DNA from: a virus
Strand: one strand, 5' to 3'
IMG/VR virus record: IMGVR_UViG_3300042477_000134
Span: 1 to 21,051 of that record
DNA: 21,051 nucleotides
Positions 9,746 through 15,858 of this stretch are shown in pieces. A program made the position numbers and the translations under genes. Positions within the stretch are counted from its first letter, which is position 1, and the number at the start of each line of letters is the position of its first letter. Below the pieces are notes generated by a model, which saw only the letters and a list, made by a program, of their open reading frames with translations, searched no databases and was not told where the DNA came from.

Positions 9746-10003
9746 ATGTACAAACTCTACAAAAATGCCATGACCAATGAAGTGGTCGGAGCAATTAAGC
9801 AGACTAATTCAGATGTCATTTGCTTCTTGTTCAATGACCCCACCAACACCGACTACGCCGCCTATCTCCAGTGGCTCTCCGAAGGCAACGAGCCTCTGCC
9901 TGCCCCTGAACCCGAACCAGCCCCCGTGCTCACCACTGAGCAGAAGCTGGAAGCAGCTGGGTTGACCGTGGCTGAGCTGAAGGAACTCTTCGGCCTAACA
10001 TAA
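9746..10003 (+). CDS. Small acidic protein with PEPEP linker, possibly tail-fibre associated
   Basis: This 85-aa protein is of unknown function. I chose ATG 9746 over an upstream in-frame TTG (9722) because GGAG at 9735-9738 sits seven bases before the ATG and the TTG lies inside the fibre gene. The N-terminal 50 residues form a compact alpha/beta-looking segment ending in YLQWLSEGN. Then follow a Pro/Glu/Ala linker (PAPEPEPAP) and a helical tail (EQKLEAAGLTVAELKELFGL). Small proteins with a WLxEGN-proline pattern and this tail recur next to tail-fibre genes in many phages; that is recall, not a search. It shares the G+C-rich composition of the fibre tip just upstream, so the two may have arrived together. 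A fibre accessory or chaperone role is a guess. Confidence 0.75.
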   Translation: MYKLYKNAMTNEVVGAIKQTNSDVICFLFNDPTNTDYAAYLQWLSEGNEPLPAPEPEPAPVLTTEQKLEAAGLTVAELKELFGLT

Positions 10004-10018
10004 TACTCATTAAGTACA

Positions 10019-10222
10019 ATGATCACCATCTTTGGAGTCAAGGTCTCGCTTGAGGCCTTGGCTTTTTTTATTCTCTTTTTGGCGTCTGAGTACATCGGCC
10101 TTAATAAGAAGCTCCGTTCTAACAGCGTCACCCAATTCGTTATACGGGCTGCTCGTCTTGCACGTCCATTCCGTAAGGAAGACGACAAGATCTCTCAAAT
10201 TAAAAAGATTCTTCGCGGGTAA
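10019..10222 (+). CDS. Small one-span membrane protein, candidate holin
   Basis: This 67-aa protein has one clear membrane segment (about residues 10-27, LEALAFFILFLASEYIGL) and a basic C-terminal tail (KKLRSNSVTQ, RAARLARPFRKEDDK). The position right after the tail-fibre genes is that of gene 17.5, the 67-aa one-span holin of T7, so a holin is a reasonable suggestion. However, the span is nearer the N-terminus here and I see no direct sequence similarity to gp17.5. Similar short proteins with an SEYIG-KL-NSV pattern are familiar to me from cyanophages as unknowns. An intrinsic terminator hairpin with a U-tract falls inside the codons for residues 7-17, so full-length expression would need readthrough. 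It starts 15 bases after the previous stop, without a clear Shine-Dalgarno sequence. Confidence 0.68.
   Translation: MITIFGVKVSLEALAFFILFLASEYIGLNKKLRSNSVTQFVIRAARLARPFRKEDDKISQIKKILRG
10037..10069 (+). terminator. Intrinsic terminator inside a small membrane-protein gene
   Basis: An 11-bp stem (10037-10047 with 10052-10062, two G-T wobbles, core CAAGGTCTC/GAGGCCTTG) has a four-base loop GCTT and is followed at once by seven T residues (10063-10069), then further T-rich sequence. This is a textbook Rho-independent terminator shape. It lies 18 bases into the coding sequence of the 67-aa gene, downstream of the fibre module. Confidence 0.75.
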
Positions 10223-10228
10223 TCACTC

Positions 10229-10564
10229 ATGTCTACCACAATCAATCTTCCTAACGGTCGCTACGCATTTGATTACGTTGAACCTCTTGGTCAACCCGGT
10301 GTAGCACGTCAACTTTCAGCTACGACTACCTCACAGAACACTGCTCTTACGCCCAGCATTGCACGTATTAGCATTCGTGCTCGTGGTTGTGATATTCGCT
10401 ATGCGATTGGTGTAGGTGCTCAGACTGCTAATGCTTCCACAAGCCACTTCATCGCTAATGGTGAGCGTCTGGATCTTGCTGTACCTCTTGGTGCCAACAT
10501 TGCAGTCATCCGTGAAACAGGTGCGACTGTTAATGGTTCTCTGGCAGTAACGGAGCTGATCTGA
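10229..10564 (+). CDS. Small beta-rich protein, probable virion or tail component
   Basis: This 111-aa protein contains ISIRARGCDIRYAIGVG and HFIANGERLDLAVPLGANI, a run of short beta-strands typical of small jelly-roll or decoration proteins. It has no signal peptide or membrane segment. I recall similar small proteins with an RARGxDIRYAIG motif in cyanophage structural regions, but no function is attached to them. Its ATGA overlap with the following 773-aa gene implies coupled translation and joint use, perhaps as an adaptor or cap for that putative host-recognition protein. The start at ATG 10229 is the first in frame after the previous stop and has no strong ribosome site. Confidence 0.78.
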   Translation: MSTTINLPNGRYAFDYVEPLGQPGVARQLSATTTSQNTALTPSIARISIRARGCDIRYAIGVGAQTANASTSHFIANGERLDLAVPLGANIAVIRETGATVNGSLAVTELI

Positions 10565-12885
10565 TGAGACTAAGTGGAACCAAGACAAGTACAATCAGCA
10601 CATCACGAGGTCTTGGCAACCAACTTTATGATCTCGCAGGAGAACGCCCTAGCCTTGACCTTCAGTTCTCTGATCAGAAATCCCTAGTAGATGCTGCTAC
10701 AGGATCACAGCCTGTCACCTTCACCCGCGCCAGCAGCGGCACCTACGTCGATAGCCAGGGTGTGATTCGGACGGCGACGACGAATTTGCTGCTGAGGAGT
10801 GAGGAGTTTGATAATGCGTACTGGAGCAAGACGAATTCAACTGTTACTGCAAACGCAACCACAGCTCCAAATGGAACTCTAACGGCGGAAAAGCTAATTA
10901 CAAACAGTGGAGCATCTGGCGGTAGGGTAAATGTTTCAATAACTGCTACAGCCGGCACTCCTGTAACTTTATCTTGTTATGCAAAGCAAGGCGAGACAAA
11001 TATATTTAGTCTTTTTATTTCCGATGGCATTACGGGAAGAGCTGCAGAATTCAACTTAACTACTGGAACTGTTTCAGGAACACCGACCGCTGGCATGACT
11101 GCCAGCATTCAACCAGTTGGAGATGGTTGGTATAGGTGTGTAGCCACAGTTGCCGGTGCTTCCTTGTCCGGCACTACACGCAGCCTTCGTATTGTGCAGA
11201 ATGTTGTGGCAAACGATGGCACTAGCGGTTTATTTATATGGGGCGCCCAACTAGAGGAATCGAGCACCGTCGGCGAATACATCCCCACCACCAGCACGAT
11301 CAACAGTGCTCCACGGTTTGATCACAACCCAACGACAGGTGAGAGCTTGGGGTTGTTGGTGGAGGAGCAGAGGACAAATTTGCTGCTGCAGAGTAATGGG
11401 TTTGATACGACGTGGACAAATTCATTAACTTCCGAAACAGCCAACGCAGGAACCGCCCCCGATGGAACCAGTACAGCATGGGAGCTAAAGGACACGGTAG
11501 ACGCAACCGCTTCGCAACATCTTCTGTCTCAAACTTCTGCAAATTTTGTATCTGGCACTAGTTATACATTTAGTGTGTGGGCAAAATCCGGCACCCTAAG
11601 TCATATTGGCTTAACTTTTCCGGCATCGGCTTTTGGAGCCACTCTTACAAGTCGCTATAGCCTTGCTACGGGAACGGCTGTAAGTGTTGCCGCTGGGACA
11701 ACTGCAACAGTAACTGCTTTTCCTGATGGATGGTATCGAGTAACAACTACGGCTACTGCGACAGCTTCAGCTTCAGGAGTCTTGAATATACGTCTAGCCT
11801 TGGCTGGCACTACGCTTTACCAAGGCGATGGCAACGGCACCATCCTTGTCTGGGGCGCACAACTAGAAGCCGCCTCCTTCCCCACCAGCTACATCCCCAC
11901 AACCACCGCCACTGTCACCCGCAGTGCTGATGTGGCGAGTATTACGGGGGCTAACTTTGGGACGACTAGGACGAACCTGTTGTTGCGGAGTGAGGAGTTT
12001 GATAATGCAAGTTGGTCTTCTTTTCTAAGCGCAAGTGTTGCAGCCAATACTACACAATCTCCAACAGGTCTAACCACGGCAGATACAGTTACGTTTGGCG
12101 CCAATGCGGATAGCCAGATTTATCAATCAGCAACATTAACTGCTGCTCAATACACGTTTTCTGTCTACGCAAAAACAGCATCTGGGACAGGCTCGTTTAG
12201 ATTTGGTTACTACAATGGTTCATCAGCTTTAGTTTCTTCCAATAATACGGTCACAACTGAGTGGCAGCGGTTTACTTGGACATTTACTGGAGCTGCTGCT
12301 GCTGGAAACATTAAGATTCAGAACGGTTCCGCTGGCACTGCAGGGAGCATCTACCTCTGGGGAGCCCAGTTAGAAACCGGCACCAGCGCAACACCGTACA
12401 TCCCCACGACCACTGCTGCTGTCAGCGTGTTTGACAGCTCCTGGTATCGGCAGGATGAGGGGACGGTGTTTGTTGATTCAGCTCGCTACGCTCTAGGTAA
12501 TTCAGCAGGCCAATACATTGTATGCGAGGCAGGTAATAGCGCCTTTAACAACAACGACTTAATACAACTTGGGACCCAGTTCGGCTCAAACAGCTTTCAG
12601 ATGCTTGTCAACGTCGGCAATGTCACTCAAGCGGCATTGGTTGAGGCAGGCGTTGTAACTCAATCTAAGTATGTAGGCGCTTATAGAGCCAATGATTTTG
12701 CTTACACTAAAAACGGCGCTTCCCCAGCAACAGATACGTCAGGCACTACGCCAACTGTCAGCCAGTTAAACATTGGCTCTCGTCCTGCATTTGGGAACAC
12801 TGGCTATCTCAACGGCACCATCCGCCGCCTCACCTACTGGCCCCAACGCCTTCCTAATTCCACCCTCCAGCAGATCACGCAATGA
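10564..12885 (+). CDS. Multi-domain host-recognition protein with three tandem jelly-roll-like domains
   Basis: This 773-aa beta-rich protein is of a phage type likely to bind host surface glycans. Residues 1-72 hold a common leader (FTRASSGTYVDSQGVIRTA). Three tandem domains follow at about 73-243, 271-447 and 470-616. Each opens with TNLLL-S--FD--W, carries DGWYR or an equivalent strand, and closes with WGAQLE followed by YIPTT. This looks like a carbohydrate-binding jelly-roll pattern. PRFDHNPTTGESLGLLVEEQRT (250-271, in two parts around the ESLG) is a linker known from this protein type. Residues 617-773 form a final beta domain ending RLTYWPQRLPNSTLQQIT, which recalls LamG/concanavalin-like domains. 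Domain borders are G+C-rich and similar in DNA, whereas interiors differ. It overlaps its neighbours on both sides by four bases (ATGA). Receptor binding is inferred. Confidence 0.82.
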   Translation: MRLSGTKTSTISTSRGLGNQLYDLAGERPSLDLQFSDQKSLVDAATGSQPVTFTRASSGTYVDSQGVIRTATTNLLLRSEEFDNAYWSKTNSTVTANATTAPNGTLTAEKLITNSGASGGRVNVSITATAGTPVTLSCYAKQGETNIFSLFISDGITGRAAEFNLTTGTVSGTPTAGMTASIQPVGDGWYRCVATVAGASLSGTTRSLRIVQNVVANDGTSGLFIWGAQLEESSTVGEYIPTTSTINSAPRFDHNPTTGESLGLLVEEQRTNLLLQSNGFDTTWTNSLTSETANAGTAPDGTSTAWELKDTVDATASQHLLSQTSANFVSGTSYTFSVWAKSGTLSHIGLTFPASAFGATLTSRYSLATGTAVSVAAGTTATVTAFPDGWYRVTTTATATASASGVLNIRLALAGTTLYQGDGNGTILVWGAQLEAASFPTSYIPTTTATVTRSADVASITGANFGTTRTNLLLRSEEFDNASWSSFLSASVAANTTQSPTGLTTADTVTFGANADSQIYQSATLTAAQYTFSVYAKTASGTGSFRFGYYNGSSALVSSNNTVTTEWQRFTWTFTGAAAAGNIKIQNGSAGTAGSIYLWGAQLETGTSATPYIPTTTAAVSVFDSSWYRQDEGTVFVDSARYALGNSAGQYIVCEAGNSAFNNNDLIQLGTQFGSNSFQMLVNVGNVTQAALVEAGVVTQSKYVGAYRANDFAYTKNGASPATDTSGTTPTVSQLNIGSRPAFGNTGYLNGTIRRLTYWPQRLPNSTLQQITQ
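10780..12411 (+). repeat. Three tandem domain-encoding repeats with near-identical borders
   Basis: The units are approximately 10780-11292, 11374-11904 and 11971-12411. A 22-base stretch is exactly identical at 10796-10817 and 11987-12008 (core agtgaggagtttgataatgc), marking the start of units one and three. Unit two has a diverged version near 11390. Each unit ends in codons for WGAQLE and YIPTT. The interiors are far less alike than the borders. Confidence 0.85.
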
Positions 12886-13115
12886 CACACTTCATACGCT
12901 TCCCGGACGCTGAAACCGGCATGAAAGCCTTGGATGATGCAGGGCTACTGGATGGTGACCTGCAGTTCATCACCGCTTCTCACGACCACGCCCTTGATGT
13001 GATTGGCACCATCCCCGATCTCAACGGTTGGCACGTCAACTACATCGGGTCGTTGCCTGAGGGGTGGGAGGAGTTTGCGGTGACGCCTGAGCAGCCTGTA
13101 AGGGTGTTTGCTTAA
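12882..13115 (+). CDS. Small conserved phage protein of unknown function
   Basis: This 77-aa acidic protein contains FPDAETGMKALDDAGLL, ITASHDHALDVIGTIPD and GWHVNYIGSLPEGWEEFAV. The mix of short helices and strands suggests a compact single domain. It has no membrane segment or signal. I recall similar proteins placed at the end of tail-fibre operons in cyanophages and other phages, always without a function. It overlaps the 773-aa gene by four bases (ATGA at 12882-12885) and closes the adsorption operon. Composition is G+C-rich like the upstream domain borders. A fibre-related accessory role is only a guess from context. Confidence 0.8.
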   Translation: MTHFIRFPDAETGMKALDDAGLLDGDLQFITASHDHALDVIGTIPDLNGWHVNYIGSLPEGWEEFAVTPEQPVRVFA

Positions 13116-13141
13116 ACATCCTCTTTTTACTTTCACTCTTA

Positions 13142-13154
13142 TATAATACTGTGA
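13142..13154 (+). promoter_or_regulatory. Candidate promoter before the endonuclease VII-like gene
   Basis: A perfect sigma-70 type -10 box (TATAAT, 13142-13147) lies within TAATACTGTGA (13144-13154), and the GTG start of the next gene begins at 13151. I find no good -35 at the right distance; TTTTAC at 13125 is too close. The same 11 bases recur at 20033-20043 in another gene-free region, and TAATACT occurs at 10001. This could be a phage-polymerase or extended -10 promoter giving a nearly leaderless message. Confidence 0.35.
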
Positions 13155-13558
13155 CAAAACGCTGCACAAAGTGCGGCGAAGATAAACCACTTGACAATTT
13201 CCATAAAGAACGACGCAGTTCTGATGGCGTTACAGCCCGATGCAAACCTTGCACAAGCGACTACGGAAAGGCTTGGCGTCAGACAAAGGGTAATGTCTAT
13301 CACCGCACTCAGCGATACGGCATTACACCAGAGGAATATACAGAGATGCTTGAAGAGCAGCTACACAAGTGTGCTTGCTGCCGGTCTAGCAATCCTAACC
13401 GTAAGGCGGGCTTCGTTATTGACCATGAGCATTCAACCGGCCAAGTGCGAGGCTTGCTTTGCCATAACTGCAATATTGGAATTGGGCAACTTGGTGATTC
13501 TTTAAGCGGCCTCATGCAGGCTGTAGATTATCTTCGTAGGCACTATGACAATACTTAG
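13151..13558 (+). CDS. Free-standing HNH endonuclease, recombination endonuclease VII-like
   Basis: This 135-aa protein is related to T4 endonuclease VII (PF02945-type), which cuts branched DNA. Free-standing relatives are often homing-type mobile genes. A zinc-binding CTKC (5-8) pairs with CKPC (31-34). YGITPEEYTEMLEEQ is followed by CACC (74-77), the VIDHEHSTGQVRGLLC active-site segment with Asp91, His92 and His94, and CHNCNIGIGQLGDS (104-117), the hallmark of the family. The GTG start at 13151 is required because the first zinc knuckle begins at residue 5 and no ATG precedes it. It has no Shine-Dalgarno sequence. The gene sits between the adsorption and lysis genes, apparently with its own -10 box, and its last five codons overlap the endolysin start. 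That placement fits an inserted selfish gene that leaves its neighbours intact. Confidence 0.9.
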   Translation: MTKRCTKCGEDKPLDNFHKERRSSDGVTARCKPCTSDYGKAWRQTKGNVYHRTQRYGITPEEYTEMLEEQLHKCACCRSSNPNRKAGFVIDHEHSTGQVRGLLCHNCNIGIGQLGDSLSGLMQAVDYLRRHYDNT

Positions 13559-14513
13559 AGTCCCCCAATATTATCTTCAGACGGACTCTGCCACCCGACA
13601 TGGTGACAGGATGTGCTTTAGCTCGACATGTGCTATGGCTATCAAGTATCTCCGTCCTGATGCCCTTAAGGGTAGTAATGCTGATGATGATTATCTAAGA
13701 ACAGTTCTCAAGTTTGGTGATACCACTTCCTCCACAAGTCAAATCAAAGCCTGTCAGCAGTACGGAGTGTTTGCCACCTTCTACACCAAAGGTACTAAAC
13801 AGACACTCATTAACGAACTAAAGGCTGGTTACCCCGTAGCAACTGGCATCCTCCACAAGGGTCACGTCTCAAAACCCGTTGGTGGTGGGCACTGGATGCT
13901 CCTCATCGGTGATGACGGTGAACGAGGCATCTTCCACGACCCCTACGGCGAGATGGATAACGTCAATGGTGGCTACGTCACGATTGGCTCTGGTGGTAAA
14001 GACGTTCGCTACTCCTGGAAGAATTGGCTTCCCCGTTGGGAGGTAGAAGGCCGAGGGACTGGTTGGTTCATGACATTCCGTCCCGTCAATACACCGCAAC
14101 CAATAGCTCCTGTTGAGAACACTTGGAAGGGAGTTAAAGGTTGCGCTCAAAAGGCTGGAGCCAAGTTCCCTGAGGTTGTAGCTGCTCAGTGGGCTCTTGA
14201 GAGCGGCTACGGTAAACACACCTCTGGTAAGAACAACTACTTTGGCCTCAAAGGTGAGGGCTCTGATCGTGAAACCAAGGAGTTTATCAATGGTCAGTGG
14301 GTAACGATTAAGGCTGGCTTTATTGACTTTCCAGATCTCCAAACATGTGTCACTTATTTGGTTGATAGGTGGTACAGGGACTATCAACGTTACAAAGGTG
14401 TTAACCGCGCAAGTTCTCCTGAAGAATGTGCTCGCCTTTTAGTCAAAGAGGGTTATGCAACTGATCCTCAGTACTCAGAAAAACTTATCAAATTACTTCG
14501 GGAGAATGATTGA
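13545..14513 (+). CDS. Two-domain endolysin: C39-like peptidase plus glucosaminidase
   Basis: This 322-aa predicted lysis enzyme has two catalytic domains. Residues 1-180 resemble a papain-like peptidase of the C39_2 type: VPQYYLQTD near the start, Cys24 in RMCFSSTCA, His116 in GGGHWMLLIG and Asp132 in HDPYGEMD, the expected Cys-His-Asp triad. Residues about 195-320 are a glucosaminidase (PF01832-type) domain with WALESGYGKHTSGKNNYFG and likely catalytic Glu219. It would cut both peptide and glycan in peptidoglycan. No signal peptide is visible, so a holin would release it. The second domain resembles residues 735-855 of the gp15-like ejection protein, suggesting internal reuse of one domain. 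The start at ATG 13545 overlaps the HNH gene by 14 bases. T7 instead uses a single-domain amidase encoded early. Confidence 0.88.
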   Translation: MTILRVPQYYLQTDSATRHGDRMCFSSTCAMAIKYLRPDALKGSNADDDYLRTVLKFGDTTSSTSQIKACQQYGVFATFYTKGTKQTLINELKAGYPVATGILHKGHVSKPVGGGHWMLLIGDDGERGIFHDPYGEMDNVNGGYVTIGSGGKDVRYSWKNWLPRWEVEGRGTGWFMTFRPVNTPQPIAPVENTWKGVKGCAQKAGAKFPEVVAAQWALESGYGKHTSGKNNYFGLKGEGSDRETKEFINGQWVTIKAGFIDFPDLQTCVTYLVDRWYRDYQRYKGVNRASSPEECARLLVKEGYATDPQYSEKLIKLLREND

Positions 14514-14739
14514 AGCCGCCGTATCTGCTGCTATTGCTGCAATAACTGCAATGGTAGCCCTTACCACACGACTTAACAACAAGATCGTGGAAGTTGATTC
14601 ACGTATCGATAAGGTAGAACTCCGCGTTGCTGAGAACTACGTTCAAAAACAAGAGCTATCCACAGCCCTTCAAAAGATGGAGGATCACATGATCCGCATT
14701 GAAAACAAACTAGATCAAATAGCGTTGAGAAATGGCTAA
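14506..14739 (+). CDS. Small membrane-anchored coiled-coil protein, candidate holin or spanin-like
   Basis: This 77-aa protein has an N-terminal hydrophobic helix (about residues 3-20, AAVSAAIAAITAMVAL). It is followed by a charged coiled coil (KIVEVDSRIDKVELRVAENY, then LSTALQKMEDHMIRIENKLD). I chose ATG 14506 rather than ATG 14455, because the extra 17 residues would lie wholly inside the endolysin gene and would precede the membrane helix. Both starts have a purine-rich stretch placed too close to the ATG. It overlaps the endolysin by eight bases and the terminase small subunit gene by eight bases. An inner-membrane anchor with a periplasmic coiled coil after an endolysin suggests a lysis accessory (Rz-like) or a holin. 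Cyanophage relatives that I recall are annotated only as hypothetical. Confidence 0.7.
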   Translation: MIEAAVSAAIAAITAMVALTTRLNNKIVEVDSRIDKVELRVAENYVQKQELSTALQKMEDHMIRIENKLDQIALRNG

Positions 14740-14983
14740 AACTAAGGCCACAGAAGACATGTTCAATGAGTTGCATAATATCGTAACTCAAGAGCTTCTT
14801 GATCGAATCAAATCAGGTGAAGCCAGTACTGCTGACCTTAAAGCTGCCTGTGATTGGCTATCTAAGAACGACATTTCTGGTGTTGCATACGACGGTAACC
14901 CACTTGATAAGCTAGCTACCATACTCCCTAAGGTAGACCCCGAACTTATACAAAAGAGGTTATATGGCAAGTCGCACGTCTGA
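14732..14983 (+). CDS. Terminase small subunit, gp18-like (DNA maturase A)
   Basis: This 83-aa helical protein (MAKTKATEDMFNELHNIV, then ELLDRIKSGEASTADLKAAC, DWLSKNDISGVAYDGN and LDKLATILPKVDPEL) matches the small terminase found in T7-like cyanophages. T7 gp18 is 89 aa. In T7 this subunit recognises concatemeric DNA and partners with gp19 to cut and package it. The ADLKAACDWLxKND segment looks like a DNA-binding helical hairpin. It precedes the large terminase in the T7 order, but about 3 kb of other genes intervene. Its start overlaps the preceding gene by eight bases, and its end overlaps the following gene by 20 bases. Confidence 0.82.
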   Translation: MAKTKATEDMFNELHNIVTQELLDRIKSGEASTADLKAACDWLSKNDISGVAYDGNPLDKLATILPKVDPELIQKRLYGKSHV

Positions 14984-15209
14984 GTTCTACAAAGATAACC
15001 CAGAAGCTAGAGCTAAGCGCCTAAAGTACCAAAAAAAGTACAACAAGCAAAGTATGCAAATACAGAAGCGAGTTGAACTTAATAAGATCAACAGGCAGAA
15101 AGGAACCTATGGTAATGGTGATGGGAAGGATGTCTCTCACACCAAGGACGGCTCCACTGTTATGGAAGATCAATCTAAAAATCGAGCCCGAAATCGGGGC
15201 AAAAAATAA
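14964..15209 (+). CDS. Small, highly basic conserved cyanophage protein
   Basis: This 81-aa protein is very rich in Lys, Arg and Asn: YKDNPEARAKRLKYQKKYNK, then ELNKINRQKGTYGNGDGKD, SHTKDG and a C-terminal SKNRARNRGKK. The KxGTYGNGDGKDxSHT motif and the basic ends are familiar from small proteins in many cyanophages, both podoviruses and myoviruses. It probably binds nucleic acid or the packaged genome; no function is established to my knowledge. AGAGG at 14955-14959, four bases before ATG 14964, is one of the better ribosome sites in the window. It overlaps the small terminase by 20 bases. Confidence 0.8.
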   Translation: MASRTSEFYKDNPEARAKRLKYQKKYNKQSMQIQKRVELNKINRQKGTYGNGDGKDVSHTKDGSTVMEDQSKNRARNRGKK

Positions 15210-15215
15210 GATGAT

Positions 15216-15542
15216 ATGACTCCCTTACTACCGAGTCCTGATCACTATCTCCACAACCTTATAACGATGACAAGTCCTGAAGCTAAGCGTCTTTGGAGAC
15301 GCGCTATTAAGGAGCACTTTAATTGTCAATGTGTCTACTGCGGAGAAACTTATGAATTACACGAACTTACTCTCGATCATGTTAAACCAAAATGCTACGG
15401 AGGAGAAGACCTCACCTCAAATCTTGTACCTAGCTGCTGGCAGTGTAATCAGAACAAAGGTAGTAATAACTGGCTTCAATGGATGAGAGATACTTTTGGT
15501 ATCACTTCCAGGGAGCAACTTATTCTTTCACACATTAAATGA
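15216..15542 (+). CDS. HNH endonuclease next to the terminase genes
   Basis: This 108-aa HNH nuclease has a zinc knuckle CVYC (39-42), the H-containing strand ELTLDHVKPKCYGGEDL (Asp54, His55), Asn69 in SNLVPSC, and the second knuckle CWQC with NQNKG (74-82). The WLQWMRDTFGITSREQLIL tail is a helical extension shared, as I recall, by cyanophage relatives. HNH proteins beside terminase genes in many tailed phages assist terminase cleavage, while others are free-standing mobile nucleases; both readings are possible here. ATG 15216 gives the full conserved N-terminus (MTPLLPSPDHYLHNL). The next gene starts inside its stop (ATGA at 15539-15542), implying that it is embedded in an operon. Confidence 0.92.
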   Translation: MTPLLPSPDHYLHNLITMTSPEAKRLWRRAIKEHFNCQCVYCGETYELHELTLDHVKPKCYGGEDLTSNLVPSCWQCNQNKGSNNWLQWMRDTFGITSREQLILSHIK

Positions 15543-15856
15543 ACATGGCACGACGCTCACTTAAAGAAGATTTGGATGACATTCGTGGAATGATTGCTCG
15601 TTCTAAGGATCGTCAAGAACCTAAGCTAGTTGAACCTAAAACTAAAGTAGACGGTTCTAAATATCAGGGAGCCCCTATTTCAAAAGCTAACCTTCAAGAG
15701 TATAAAGATGCTCAACAGCAGCCTAAACAGCAAGAACAGGTTGCACCTAAGCCTCCACGTAGTCGTCCTGGTCCTGGTAGGGAAGGCATGATGGCTAAAG
15801 CAGAAGAGGAGCGTAAGCGTCGTATGCGTGGTCAGTCGGCTGTTATTGGGAGCTAG
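15539..15856 (+). CDS. Hypothetical charged, low-complexity protein
   Basis: This 105-aa protein is of unknown function. It opens with a basic/acidic helix (MARRSLKEDLDDIRGMIARS), has a Lys/Gln/Pro-rich middle (DAQQQPKQQEQVAPKPPRSR) and ends in a strongly basic helix (KAEEERKRRMRGQ). Most of it looks disordered. A second ATG at 15545 would remove only two residues. It is translationally coupled to the HNH gene by ATGA and is followed after two bases by the 444-aa gene. The three genes from 15539 to 17501 look like a unit that ends at the terminator at 17511. Binding to DNA or to a virion partner is possible from charge alone. Confidence 0.72.
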   Translation: MNMARRSLKEDLDDIRGMIARSKDRQEPKLVEPKTKVDGSKYQGAPISKANLQEYKDAQQQPKQQEQVAPKPPRSRPGPGREGMMAKAEEERKRRMRGQSAVIGS

Positions 15857-15858
15857 TT

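Noticed and set aside
15182-15208. GCCC...GGGC hairpin followed by an A-run at the end of the basic-protein gene
   Set aside because: On the plus strand the tract after the stem is A, not T; on the minus strand the T-run comes before the stem, so neither makes a terminator.
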